Part shown: piece after piece, positions 35,453 through 44,200 of the stretch
Position numbering within the stretch: position 1 is the stretch's first letter
Layout: every line of letters begins with the position of its first letter
From: Flavipsychrobacter sp.
Lineage (GTDB): Bacteria; Bacteroidota; Bacteroidia; Chitinophagales; Chitinophagaceae
Direction: 5' to 3'
Length of the DNA: 64,000 bases
NCBI GenBank assembly: GCA_016786565.1
Contig: JAEUVY010000031.1
Location: 62,001 to 126,000, forward strand
Translations under genes and position numbers: made by a program
Notes under the pieces: generated by a model
Databases searched by the model: none
Seen by the model: only the letters and a program-made list of their open reading frames with translations
What the model was told of the DNA's origin: nothing

Positions 35453-36310
35453 TTAACTTTTGGTATTTAATTTACTTTTCAGCAGATTCTTCCTGAAAAT
35501 GGACGGACTTTTCCCGGTGTGGGTTTTGAAGATGCGGGAAAAATGACTTTGATCTGAGAACCCTGTGAGGTACGCAATTTCAGTCAGCGCATATTCGGTC
35601 GAGTGCATAAGTTGTATCGCTCGTTCGATACGCATTTTTCGGATATGCTCCCCAAACGATAGATCATCGAAATACTTTGAGAATTCCCTTGATAAATAGG
35701 ATGGGTGTACATCTAAATTTTTAGATATATCCTTCAGGCTTAGGGTAAGGTTTGCGTCTAACTGATCTTGGATGATCTCTTTTATCTGTTTGACCCATGC
35801 GGGCTTGCCCTTTGTACCCTTTTCCTTTAAAAACTGCTGGTAAATGTCCATTAGCAGGTTCTCAAAAGGACTTTGGGTATGCCTCTGATGTTGCAGGTGC
35901 TTTGCCCAGCTATACAGGGCATCATATATCACCATGCCTGCCTCAAGCAGTTGATGGTCGTCCTTAATATTATGGGCAAGCCCGGCAGAAATAGCCCAAA
36001 GTCCGCTCGACTGGCTGGCAATATCAAGCCTGTCGGTATCGGCACCCCTGACGATCACAGCAATTGTTAGTATTGCCGGGTCAGTAATATTATATTTTTC
36101 TACAAAATAGTCGAATGTGCAGCGGTCTTCATAGTGGGTGAACTCAACATCAGGAATATCGAAGGGAGTAGCATTCAGTTCCGCAGCCTTAGTTTTCACT
36201 TCATGGAAAGGCACATAAATGATTTCAGCCTCTTTATCAATAAATCGCCTGATAAGCCAGGGGCAGGCTATTCTGTCAATTTTGGGATGCTCACGGGTTA
36301 TCCACTTCAT
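35453..36310 (-). CDS. ChrB-domain / AraC-type HTH fusion regulator
   Basis: 285 residues. The N-terminal ~140 residues are a ChrB C-terminal-type domain (PKIDRIACPWLIRRFIDKEA, FTHYEDRCTFDYFVEKY, then RGADTDRLDIASQSSGLWAI). That domain is known from the chromate-responsive regulator ChrB and related chromate-resistance proteins. Residues ~175-280 are an AraC-family double helix-turn-helix (LSLKDISKNLDVHPSYLSREF, then LTEIAYLTGFSDQSHFSRIF). The usual ChrB DNA-binding N-terminus is absent, so AraC helices seem to have replaced it. It should sense chromate or a related oxyanion or redox state and control the operon that follows (RND pump, SOD, barrel). A -7 box lies 28 nt before the ATG. The sensing ligand is inferred from the domain name only. 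Confidence 0.85.
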   Translation of the reverse strand: MKWITREHPKIDRIACPWLIRRFIDKEAEIIYVPFHEVKTKAAELNATPFDIPDVEFTHYEDRCTFDYFVEKYNITDPAILTIAVIVRGADTDRLDIASQSSGLWAISAGLAHNIKDDHQLLEAGMVIYDALYSWAKHLQHQRHTQSPFENLLMDIYQQFLKEKGTKGKPAWVKQIKEIIQDQLDANLTLSLKDISKNLDVHPSYLSREFSKYFDDLSFGEHIRKMRIERAIQLMHSTEYALTEIAYLTGFSDQSHFSRIFKTHTGKSPSIFRKNLLKSKLNTKS

Positions 36311-36338
36311 TTCCGGTTTGAAATCTTGTTATACACTT

Positions 36339-36346
36339 CAAAAGTA
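36339..36346 (-). promoter_or_regulatory. -7 promoter box (TACTTTTG) of the ChrB-AraC operon
   Basis: An exact TAnnTTTG match on the minus strand, 28 bases before the ATG at 36310. It is the likely promoter of the six-gene leftward operon. Confidence 0.5.
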
Positions 36347-36380
36347 GATTAAAGTTGGTATGCCTGCGCATTAGGGTTCA

Positions 36381-36610
36381 CTTAGAATTTATCGGCTGCA
36401 TTATGGCTACTTCATAGATTTCTCATAGATTTGGTATGATGGCATATTGGAAACGATATGGCAGATCATTGCTAACCGCTGAGAAATATGGCAAAAACAC
36501 AGGAAAACACAGAAAATAACGCTGAAAATCCGGTTGAAAAACTCGAAAGAGAGAACTTTCAGCTTAGAGAATTGTATAAGGAAGCCCTTTTAGAGATAAA
36601 AAATCTCACG
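36381..36610 (+). repeat. Duplicated segment, copy 1 (promoter region plus gene start)
   Basis: From CTTAGAATTTATCGGCTGCA through the first ~40 codons of the 36488 gene, this matches 39994-40240 with only scattered changes. The two copies lie in direct orientation and flank the MFS and EreA-like genes. Confidence 0.75.
36426..36433 (+). promoter_or_regulatory. -7 promoter box (TAGATTTG) within the duplicated leader
   Basis: An exact TAnnTTTG match, preceded by a tandem TCATAGATTT repeat and conserved in the copy at 40 kb. The ATG follows 54 bases later. Confidence 0.4.
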
Positions 36611-36937
36611 GAACGGCTAAATCAATTCGAAAAACCGGATGATGGTTATAATAAACACTGGAGCGTGGTTACAAAAATCGTGTTTTTGATAACGAAAGCT
36701 GATAAACCCTTACGCTCTGTAGAAATAATTCCATTGCTTCAGGCAAGAGAACCTTCCATTGTAAATAAACAGGCCAGCTTGGAGAAATATGTTTCCGCAT
36801 TTTTAAATACTGCGGTAAAACATGAGCGGTTGATCCCTTATAAATTGAAAGGAGTGAGGGGAAATTTTTATTGCTTGCCGGAATGGGTGGATGAGGAAGG
36901 GGAGCTAATCCCGGAAATGCGGCGCAAAATCTATTAG
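36488..36937 (+). CDS. Small coiled-coil / winged-helix-like protein, unknown function
   Basis: 149 residues. An N-terminal coiled coil (about residues 15-47, EKLERENFQLRELYKEALLE) is followed by a ~90-residue C-terminal part. That part (SVVTKIVFLITKADKPLRSVEI, then LEKYVSAFLNTAVKHERLIPY and GNFYCLPEWVDEEG) looks like a winged helix. I do not recognise a named family; the layout suits a small DNA-binding or scaffold protein. It is transcribed divergently from the ChrB-AraC operon. A decayed copy with the middle deleted lies at 40101-40288. The two copies bracket the MFS and EreA-like genes, so it may have been involved in or duplicated by a rearrangement. Confidence 0.7.
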   Translation: MAKTQENTENNAENPVEKLERENFQLRELYKEALLEIKNLTERLNQFEKPDDGYNKHWSVVTKIVFLITKADKPLRSVEIIPLLQAREPSIVNKQASLEKYVSAFLNTAVKHERLIPYKLKGVRGNFYCLPEWVDEEGELIPEMRRKIY

Positions 36938-37162
36938 CGGAAAATAAAGTCTCAATTTTGCAACCAAAGGTCGAGTACTGGTACGTTTAATCAGTTAGCT
37001 GTAAATGTCTATATTAATTTAATTCCCACACAAGACTGAATCTTTCTAATCTTTGAAGGGGTGATTAAAATGCTTTTTGAGAGTTTTAAAAACAATTAAT
37101 GTCACGTTCGGTTTGTTGAATGTAATTGATGCATATCTTTTATCGATTTAACCAGATGAGCT

Positions 37163-38476
37163 ATGAAACAAGTGAAATTGGGATTGAAAGAAAATTGGAG
37201 GCAATTCACCCTGCTTGTTATCATTAACGCCTTTGTTGGTGGTATGATAGGACTGGAAAGGAGCATTTTGCCGCGAATAGCGGCGGTTGAATTTCATATT
37301 GCTGCAAAAACGGCTATTCTTTCTTTCATCATTGTATTTGGGATTGCAAAGGCATTCACTAATTACTTTACCGGAGCCTGGGCGAATAAAGTTGGCAGAA
37401 AAAATTTGTTGACTATTGGCTGGTTAGTCGGCATACCCGTTCCTTTCGTTTTGATTTATGCCGATAGCTGGAATTGGATTGTCGCTGCCAATGTATTATT
37501 GGGCATTAATCAGGGCTTAACATGGAGCAGTACCGTAATGATGAAGATTGACTTGGTAGGAGAACGACAAAGGGGTTTTGCAATGGGCTTGAATGAGTTT
37601 GCAGGCTATTTGGCAGTTGCGGCAGTTGCTTTTCTTACCGGATGGATTGCATCACACTATGGACTGCGCCCATATCCTTTTTATATCGGCATTGCATTGG
37701 CATTCTTAGGCTTCTTCTGTAGCTGGCTCTTTGTAAAAGACACCAAGCATCACGTTGAGCAGGAAATTACGACCAGCAAAGTCGTCAAATTAAAAAGTGT
37801 TTTTTGGGAAACAACATGGAGGAATAAAAACCTCGGATCAGTAACGCAAGCAGGGTTGGTCAATAACCTGAACGACGGAATGACTTGGGGGATTCTGCCT
37901 ATACTGCTTGCTTCAAAGGGTTTTAGTATAGCTGAAATAGGAATAGTAACAGCCATTTATCCTGCCGTATGGGGCATTGGGCAACTTTTTACCGGGCGCA
38001 TGGCCGATTACTTTTGTAAAAAAGACTTGCTTTTTCTTGGAATGCTATTACAGGGAATTGCATTGATAGCTCTACTATTTGCGCAAACAATAACCCATTT
38101 CGTTTTTATTTCGACTATCCTTGGTATTGGAACAGCAATGGTTTACCCTACTTTTCTTGCTACAGTAGCAGAAAATACAAATCCTGCAGACCGGGCAAAC
38201 AGTTTAGGCATTTTCAGGTTCTGGCGTGATTTGGGATATGCTATAGGTGCTATTATTACAGGTATCGTTGCCGATGCCTTTGGCTTAAATGCCTCCATAT
38301 TACTAATCGGCCTGCTAACTGTTGGCTCCGCTATAGTTATTGTCTATAGAATGAAATGCATTGATAACCATTCAGTGAAAATATGGCATTGGATAACGCA
38401 AAGGGAACACAAAGTCAAACCATCCTGTAAATCCAAAGCTAATTTCGCCAATCAACTGCCGTATCAGCCTTGTTAA
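37163..38476 (+). CDS. MFS transporter
   Basis: 437 residues with about 12 transmembrane helices in two halves. The MFS loop 2-3 signature appears as GAWANKVGRKNLLTIG, and the second-half equivalent as GRMADYFCKKDLLFLG. The C-terminal tail is hydrophilic. Proteins of this subgroup are often annotated simply as MFS transporters, and some are neighbours of ChrB-domain proteins. Together with the ChrB-AraC regulator 0.85 kb away, this makes a role in chromate or related toxicant export possible but unproven. It converges with the EreA-like gene (stops six bases apart). It lies inside the cassette flanked by the duplicated segment. Confidence 0.88.
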   Translation: MKQVKLGLKENWRQFTLLVIINAFVGGMIGLERSILPRIAAVEFHIAAKTAILSFIIVFGIAKAFTNYFTGAWANKVGRKNLLTIGWLVGIPVPFVLIYADSWNWIVAANVLLGINQGLTWSSTVMMKIDLVGERQRGFAMGLNEFAGYLAVAAVAFLTGWIASHYGLRPYPFYIGIALAFLGFFCSWLFVKDTKHHVEQEITTSKVVKLKSVFWETTWRNKNLGSVTQAGLVNNLNDGMTWGILPILLASKGFSIAEIGIVTAIYPAVWGIGQLFTGRMADYFCKKDLLFLGMLLQGIALIALLFAQTITHFVFISTILGIGTAMVYPTFLATVAENTNPADRANSLGIFRFWRDLGYAIGAIITGIVADAFGLNASILLIGLLTVGSAIVIVYRMKCIDNHSVKIWHWITQREHKVKPSCKSKANFANQLPYQPC

Positions 38477-38482
38477 ACGGAA

Positions 38483-39811
38483 TTACTCGGCGGGTGCTTT
38501 ATAATCAATCCCAAAATGTTTTGCGTATTCTTCTAATGGTTCAAGCCCTACTTTTTGCCGCCGAACATTAACATGCTTTTCATCGTCTATGGGATAAAAC
38601 ACAGGCGCACCTTGCTTATTAAAAACAACCTGACTGCCATAAATCTGATTTTTCCCTTCCCTCATTAGAATTCTGTCTTCCAGCATTGCCAAATCGTATG
38701 GCTCAGATTCTCCTTCCTCAACCGATTGCCGTAATAGTGGAAGATATTTTTTCTGAGCAGGTAATTCGGCGTGTTGAATTACGGCAAACATAACCACATT
38801 ATAGCCACCTCCCAATAGAGATTTACCAATCCAACCATACTTAGCGATCATTGGTTCAATCTGTACCAAATTGCAACTGTCAATATAACTCATGAAGGCG
38901 GCGGAATCACCTTTTCTTGTCTTTTGATCACGTTCGTAAATCGCTTTCAGTTCCTTTTTTAGGGCTATGCGGTCAAAATTGTCTTTTACCATTTCTGAAG
39001 GAGATAAGTTTTTTGTGTAGTACATGGCGGTGTACGGGTATGTTGTTTTGGGTGACATAAGGAGGAAGTACCGTTCAAAATCGAACGTGGTATCGAAGTC
39101 GTTTATCGGCCTCCCCAATTTTCGTAGCTCAATACCATGTCCAAAATTCGCATTACAAACCCCTTGCTGATAGTAGTTTCCTATAGTGCATAACCTGCCT
39201 GATAGGTTTAGTTCTTTGTCCTGTTTTAAATAAGATGCAGTTTTCCTTTCTTCGGGAGCTGCAATTGTATGGGCATTACCACTGAGGGTAATTACTCGCC
39301 AGCTTGGATGTAATTGAGCTTGTTTCCTAATGTTCACATACATCAGACTATCCCGGTCTGATATTTTAACGTTCTCATTTATGTCGAAAAAAAAGAGCTG
39401 CACTCTCGGATTATTTTTCAAATGAGAAATGGCACCTGCCCAGGCAAATGATTGCCTGCCGTCTAAGACAGAGAAATTCTTGAAAAACTCACTTTCGCAT
39501 AGGCTGCTATCAGTGTGTGCAGCAAGAAATGCGGCCATTTTTGATTCTGGTATTTCTAAGCCGACTGAAACACTATCTCCTTTATCTGCAAATAATTTTG
39601 CCAAACCAACAACAAATTGGGCAGGCTCTTTTGTGCCATGCATTTCACCCACCATAATGGCCTGAAACGGAGACAATAGATTGTATATTGAATCATTTAA
39701 TTGGTAAGGGTCACCTACTCGAATAGCATTGGCTTTTAGGTAAGCGGCATTGTTCTGCGCTGACACAGAAGATGCTAAGGCCAATAATAAGAGTTGGATT
39801 AAATATTTCAT
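38483..39811 (-). CDS. EreA/ChaN-like domain fused to DUF6624, exported
   Basis: 442 residues from the ATG at 39811, which gives a clean signal peptide (MKYLIQLLLLALASSVSAQ); an upstream ATG would bury it. The N-terminal ~240 residues resemble the erythromycin-esterase/ChaN/TIKI fold. They carry a catalytic-looking VGEMHGTKEPAQF, a paired GLEIPESKM, and a second His in SGNAHTIAAPEE. The C-terminal ~120 residues match DUF6624 (KYGWIGKSLLGGGYNVVMFAV, IQHAELPAQKKYLPLL, then LMREGKNQIYGSQVVF). The two-glutamate/two-histidine pattern suggests a hydrolase or metal-binding site facing the periplasm. The substrate is unknown, and macrolide esterase activity should not be assumed. It is convergent with the MFS gene. 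Confidence 0.7.
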   Translation of the reverse strand: MKYLIQLLLLALASSVSAQNNAAYLKANAIRVGDPYQLNDSIYNLLSPFQAIMVGEMHGTKEPAQFVVGLAKLFADKGDSVSVGLEIPESKMAAFLAAHTDSSLCESEFFKNFSVLDGRQSFAWAGAISHLKNNPRVQLFFFDINENVKISDRDSLMYVNIRKQAQLHPSWRVITLSGNAHTIAAPEERKTASYLKQDKELNLSGRLCTIGNYYQQGVCNANFGHGIELRKLGRPINDFDTTFDFERYFLLMSPKTTYPYTAMYYTKNLSPSEMVKDNFDRIALKKELKAIYERDQKTRKGDSAAFMSYIDSCNLVQIEPMIAKYGWIGKSLLGGGYNVVMFAVIQHAELPAQKKYLPLLRQSVEEGESEPYDLAMLEDRILMREGKNQIYGSQVVFNKQGAPVFYPIDDEKHVNVRRQKVGLEPLEEYAKHFGIDYKAPAE

Positions 39812-39993
39812 GCAGCATTTAGGTTCAATCCTCGTTATCTGCACCTAAATGTACGCAACTTCTAATTTGACAATGCTTACTTTGTACGTTGCAATTGGTT
39901 ATGCCGGGATCGACAACGGTTTAATAAGGTTCATCAACCTAGCGACACCATACAAAGTGTATTCAAAACCCATTGCTTATCTCTTAGACCTCC

Positions 39994-40240
39994 CTTAGAA
40001 TTTGTCGGCTGCAATATGGTTACCTCATAGATTTCTCATAGATTTGGTATGACGGTATATTGGAAACGATATGCTGTACCATTGATAAACATTGATGAAC
40101 ATGGCAAAAACACAGGGAAACACCGGGAATACCTCTGAAAAACCCATTGAAAAACTACAAAAAGAGAACTTTCCTCTTCGGGAATTGTATAAAGAAGCAC
40201 TATTGGAGATAGAAAACCTCAACGAACGCCTCAATAAGTA
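39994..40240 (+). repeat. Duplicated segment, copy 2
   Basis: The counterpart of 36381-36610. The leader (CTTAGAATTTGTCGGCTGCA, TAGATTTG box, ATTGGAAACGATATG) and the first ~45 codons are retained, with scattered substitutions. Confidence 0.75.
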
Positions 40241-40288
40241 GATGAAGAAGGTGAACTGATACCGGAAATGAGAGGTAAAATTTATTAA
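40101..40288 (+). pseudogene. Decayed copy of the 36488 gene with an internal deletion
   Basis: The first 46 codons (MAKTQGNTGNTSEKPIEK, then ENFPLRELYKEALLE and ERLNK) match the start of the 36488 product. A stop follows at once. The last 15 codons of the same gene (DEEGELIPEMRGKIY) then resume in another frame and end at 40288. About 240 bases of the middle, including the winged-helix-like part, have been lost. Only a 46-residue coiled-coil peptide could be made. The leader and promoter box are still intact, so it may be transcribed. Confidence 0.85.
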
Positions 40289-40332
40289 ATCGTCTCTGAT
40301 TAAAACAATTGAATAGCTTTTAACTGGTTTAT

Positions 40333-40620
40333 TTATTTTGTAGTGGCATTAACATATAAATTTTGCAACTCCTTCGAATAATCGCCCTGATTTTCTATAA
40401 TGTCAATTAAATGCCTTAAATCAACGGGCACAATAAGCAAATCCTCTTTGGAATTTCTCAAATCCTCCAAACCAAAAGTCTTTGCAAAGCCTTTTCCTGA
40501 AATAAAGAAGCCAAGTTTAGCCCTCCCTCGCCTATTTTCAAGTTTCTCACGAAAAGCTACATCTTCATTTTTACCAGCAGGTTTTTTACTCCAGTTTTTG
40601 CATGTAAGGTATAGTATTAA
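40333..40620 (-). pseudogene. C-terminal remnant of an Mrr-like restriction endonuclease
   Basis: An open frame without a start codon reads, from 40620 leftward, LILYLTCKNWSKKPAGKNED, then FREKLENRRGRAKLGFFISG, ending with SKEDLLIVPVDLRHLIDII. This resembles the catalytic C-terminal part (CKNW and the following helix) of Mrr-type PD-(D/E)XK restriction endonucleases. The 5' part is missing; the frame breaks at the inverted repeat at 40619-40666. The full enzyme would need ~150 more residues. It should be inactive. Confidence 0.65.
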
Positions 40621-40666
40621 GTAAAGGGAACAGCTACCCCTGTATCGGGTGGCTGTTCTTTACTTT
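40619..40666. repeat. Long imperfect inverted repeat before the metal-efflux operon
   Basis: AAGTAAAGGGAACAGCTACCC pairs with GGGTGGCTGTTCTTTACTT across a 7-nt loop (one bulge and one mismatch). There is no clear T tract. It truncates the endonuclease remnant and lies about 50 bases before the DUF6660 promoter. Confidence 0.65.
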
Positions 40667-40712
40667 AAGGAATACGCTTTTAGAAAATATACTACGATTA
40701 GTTATTACTTCA

Positions 40713-40720
40713 TACTTTTG
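40713..40720 (+). promoter_or_regulatory. -7 promoter box (TACTTTTG) of the CzcA operon
   Basis: An exact TAnnTTTG match, six bases before the ATG at 40727. The probable promoter for the 40727-49512 operon. Confidence 0.5.
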
Positions 40721-40726
40721 TAACAG

Positions 40727-41053
40727 ATGCGCTTTTTTGCCTTTATGTTGGGGATTATTGTACTTGTTCTAAGCTGTATGCCATGTGCTGATGCGGCTGG
40801 GGAGTGCTTTGGTTCACCTCAAACAACAAGTGTCACTCAGTCGCATACTCATAACAACGGCATTGATCCATGCAATGACAACTGTTCTCCATTTTGTTCT
40901 TGCAGTTGTTGTTCAGGATTTACGATCTCTAATCACGAAGTATTTATACCGGAGCAATTTATCTGTTCTCTAAAAGCTGTTTATAATACTTACCTTTTTG
41001 CCGAAATTTTTGATATTTCTTTCCCCGTTTGGCAACCTCCACAGATAGCGTAG
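40727..41053 (+). CDS. DUF6660 family Cys-rich exported protein
   Basis: 108 residues. An N-terminal hydrophobic signal (MRFFAFMLGIIVLVLSCMPC) is followed by a His/Cys-rich middle (SHTHNNGIDPCNDNCSPFCS, then CSCCSGF) and a short aromatic C-terminus. Small proteins of this kind (DUF6660) precede CzcA/CusA pump genes in Bacteroidota. The clustered cysteines and the HTH motif suggest a periplasmic metal binder that hands metal to the pump or senses it. That is inference. It heads the rightward operon; the next gene begins about 60 bases later. Confidence 0.75.
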   Translation: MRFFAFMLGIIVLVLSCMPCADAAGECFGSPQTTSVTQSHTHNNGIDPCNDNCSPFCSCSCCSGFTISNHEVFIPEQFICSLKAVYNTYLFAEIFDISFPVWQPPQIA

Positions 41054-41116
41054 TGATTGACTAATTTTTTAGCTGTTGCAAAATTGCAACAGCTACTCTT
41101 TGTTATCAATACCGTT

Positions 41117-41263
41117 ATGCCCGCTAAAAAAACGAAACCAAGACGTCCATTGGCATTTACAATTATCAGATATTTCATGCTGGTAATTTGTATATCCGTT
41201 GTCCTTTTAGCAATAGTCGGGTTACTAATGAAATATTATAAACTATCTAAACACATTTTTTAA
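41117..41263 (+). CDS. 48-residue single-pass membrane peptide coupled to czcA
   Basis: From the ATG at 41117: MPAKKTKPRRPLAFTIIRYF, then a hydrophobic helix (MLVICISVVLLAIVGLLM) and a basic tail (KYYKLSKHIF). It has a positive N-terminus and one transmembrane helix of about 20 residues. Its stop shares a base with the czcA start (TAATG), so it is translated together with the pump. Small membrane peptides are known to join RND pumps elsewhere (for example AcrZ with AcrB), so a pump-accessory role is a reasonable but unproven idea. An upstream TTG start would add 20 less plausible residues. Confidence 0.6.
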   Translation: MPAKKTKPRRPLAFTIIRYFMLVICISVVLLAIVGLLMKYYKLSKHIF

Positions 41264-44200
41264 TGTTAGACAATATTATCCGCTTTTCCATCAGGAATAA
41301 GCTGATCATTGGCATTCTCACGCTAATGTTGATTGTATGGGGTATTTACTCCCTTGCTCAACTTCCGGTTGATGCCTTACCGGACATAACAAATAATCAG
41401 GTTCAGATTATTACAAAAGCACCTACCCTTGCGGCTCAGGAAGTTGAACAGTTCATTACCTACCCTGTTGAGCGTGCAATGTCTAATCTGCCCGAGATAA
41501 CTGAAATGCGCTCCATGTCAAGGTTTGGACTAAGTGTTATTACGGTTGTTTTTAAAGAATCAACCAATATTTACTTTGCAAGGCAGCTAATATCCGAAAA
41601 GCTGAAAGAGGCAGAGGAGAACATACCCAAAGGAGTTGGGAAACCGGAACTTGCGCCTGTCACAACCGGATTGGGTGAAATATACCAGTATATAATTCAC
41701 CCAAAAAAAGGAAGTGAATCAAAGTATTCTGCAATGGACTTACGGACAATGCAGGACTGGATAGTTTCCCGCCAGTTATATGGCATTGCTGGAGTGGCTG
41801 AAGTAACCGCATTTGGGGGTATAACAAAGCAATACGAAGTGACATTATCTCCTGAAAGGCTAAAAGCGATGAATGTCACTATACCCGAAGTATTCAACGC
41901 CCTTGAAAAAAATAACGAAAACACGGGAGGCGCATATATCGAAAAGAAACCCAATGCCTACTTTATACGTGGTGTCGGCTTAATGGGAAACATAACTGAT
42001 ATTGAGAATACGCTTGTTAAGCAACAAGGGAATGGCATTCCCTTATTCATTAAGGACATTGCAACCGTTAAGTTAGGTTCACCTCCTCGTTACGGTGCTA
42101 TGACCTACAACGGAGAAAAGGAAGTCGTTGGAGGTATCGTATTGATGTTGAAAGGGGCTAACAGCGCAGAAGTTGTCGAAAGGGTAAAAGAAAGGATGCT
42201 TATCATCCAAAAATCATTACCTAACGATGTAACAATTGAAGCTTTTTTAGACCGGACAAACCTTATTGACAGGGCTATCGGAACTGTAAAAAAGAACTTA
42301 ATAGAGGGTGCGCTTATAGTCATATTTGTGTTGGTTGTATTTCTCGGCAATTTAAGGGCAGGTTTAATTGTTGCTTCTGCCATCCCGTTATCATTGCTTT
42401 TTGCACTTGGAATGATGAATCTGTTTGGCGTAAGTGCAAACCTTATGTCATTGGGGGCTATTGATTTCGGGTTAATAGTAGATGGTGCAGTAATAATTGT
42501 CGAAGCGGTAATGCACCATTTAGCAATGCGAAAGACAACGGAGAGGTTATCACAATCACAAATGGATGACGAGGTTTTTCATTCAGCATCACAAATAAGA
42601 AGCAGTGCCGCATTCGGGGAAATAATTATCCTGATAGTCTATATCCCAATTCTTTCACTTGTCGGTATAGAGGGAAAAATGTTCCACCCTATGGCAGAAA
42701 CAGTCTCGTTTGCGATATTAGGCGCACTGATCTTGTCTCTTACTTATATCCCTATGGTTTCAGCACTATTCTTATCGAAAAATCCAAAGACTAAACCTAC
42801 ACTTTCGGACAGAATGATGACATTCTTGCAGAAGAAATATGTGCCAATCCTTAAAGCGGCAATAAAATTAAAAGCAGTTATCATAATATCAGCTTTCGCC
42901 TTGGTGATAATTGCCGTTTTGATTTTCAACCGATTAGGTGGGGAGTTTATCCCTCAACTGGAGGAAGGAGATTATGCCGTTGAATTTGTACTACCTCAAG
43001 GCGCATCCCTGTCTCAGACTATTGAGACAGTAATGCTGGCAGAACGGATGATTAAGATGTACCCGGAGGTAAAGATGGTAGTCGGGAAAACGGGTAGTGC
43101 AGACGTGGCGACGGATCCGATGCCTCCACAGGCTTCAGATCTTATGGTCATCCTGAAAGACAAGAGTGAATGGAGAAAAGGAAAAACCTTTTATGGTTTG
43201 TCGGATGAGATTAGAAAGACGTTGGAGGACATTCCCGGCGTGATCGCAGAACCGAGCCAGCCCATCCAGATGAGATTTAATGAACTAATGACAGGTATTA
43301 AACAGGACGTTGCAGTTAAGATATTTGGCGAAAGTATGGATAGCCTGAATTCCATTGCACAAGAAGTGTCAAATGCGATTAAATCCATACCCGGAATTAC
43401 ACAACCGCAGGTTGAAAAAGTAAGCGGCTTGCCACAGATAACTATAAAATATGACAGGGCAAGAATGGCTAATTATGGATTGACAATAGCAGATGTCAAT
43501 CAGATCATTAGTGCTGCTTTCGCCGGATACAAATCGGGTGTTATTTATGAGAATGAACGAAAGTTTGATTTAGTTGTGAGACTTGACAGCGTAAACCGAA
43601 ATTCAATAGATAATGTAAGTGATCTCTTTATACCTATAAAAGGTGGCAACCAAATACCGCTTTCGCAGGTTGCAAGTGTGGGGTATGAAACAGGGCCAAC
43701 ACAAATAAGCAGGGAAGATGGCAGGAGGCGAATTGTAGTCAGCTTCAACGTAAGCGGAAGAGATGTACGCAGTGTTGTAGAGGATGTACAAAAAGCACTA
43801 ACTAACAAAGTGAAATTACCAATCGGCTACTACTTTACTTATGGAGGTACATTCGAGAACCTGCAAAAGGCTTCTGCCCGTTTAATGATAGCGGTTCCGA
43901 TTGCTTTGCTTTTGATTTTCGCATTGCTCTATTTTACACTTAACTCATTAAAGCAAGCGACTTTAATATTTACTGCCATTCCAATGTCAGCTATAGGAGG
44001 CGTTTTTGCCCTGCTAATGCGTGGAATGCCGTTTTCCATATCAGCAGGTGTTGGTTTTATTGCGCTCTTTGGTGTAGCCGTGCTTAATGGTATTGTATTG
44101 ATCGGAACATTCAACCAATTAGCCAAAGAAGGTTATGACGATATTGTGGCACGAGTAATAGAGGGAGCAAAAATAAGGCTTCGGCCAGTGCTTATGACAG

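Noticed and set aside
38483-39811. Macrolide (erythromycin) esterase resistance gene
   Set aside because: Only the fold-level motif pattern is shared. The protein is exported and fused to DUF6624, so drug resistance should not be inferred.
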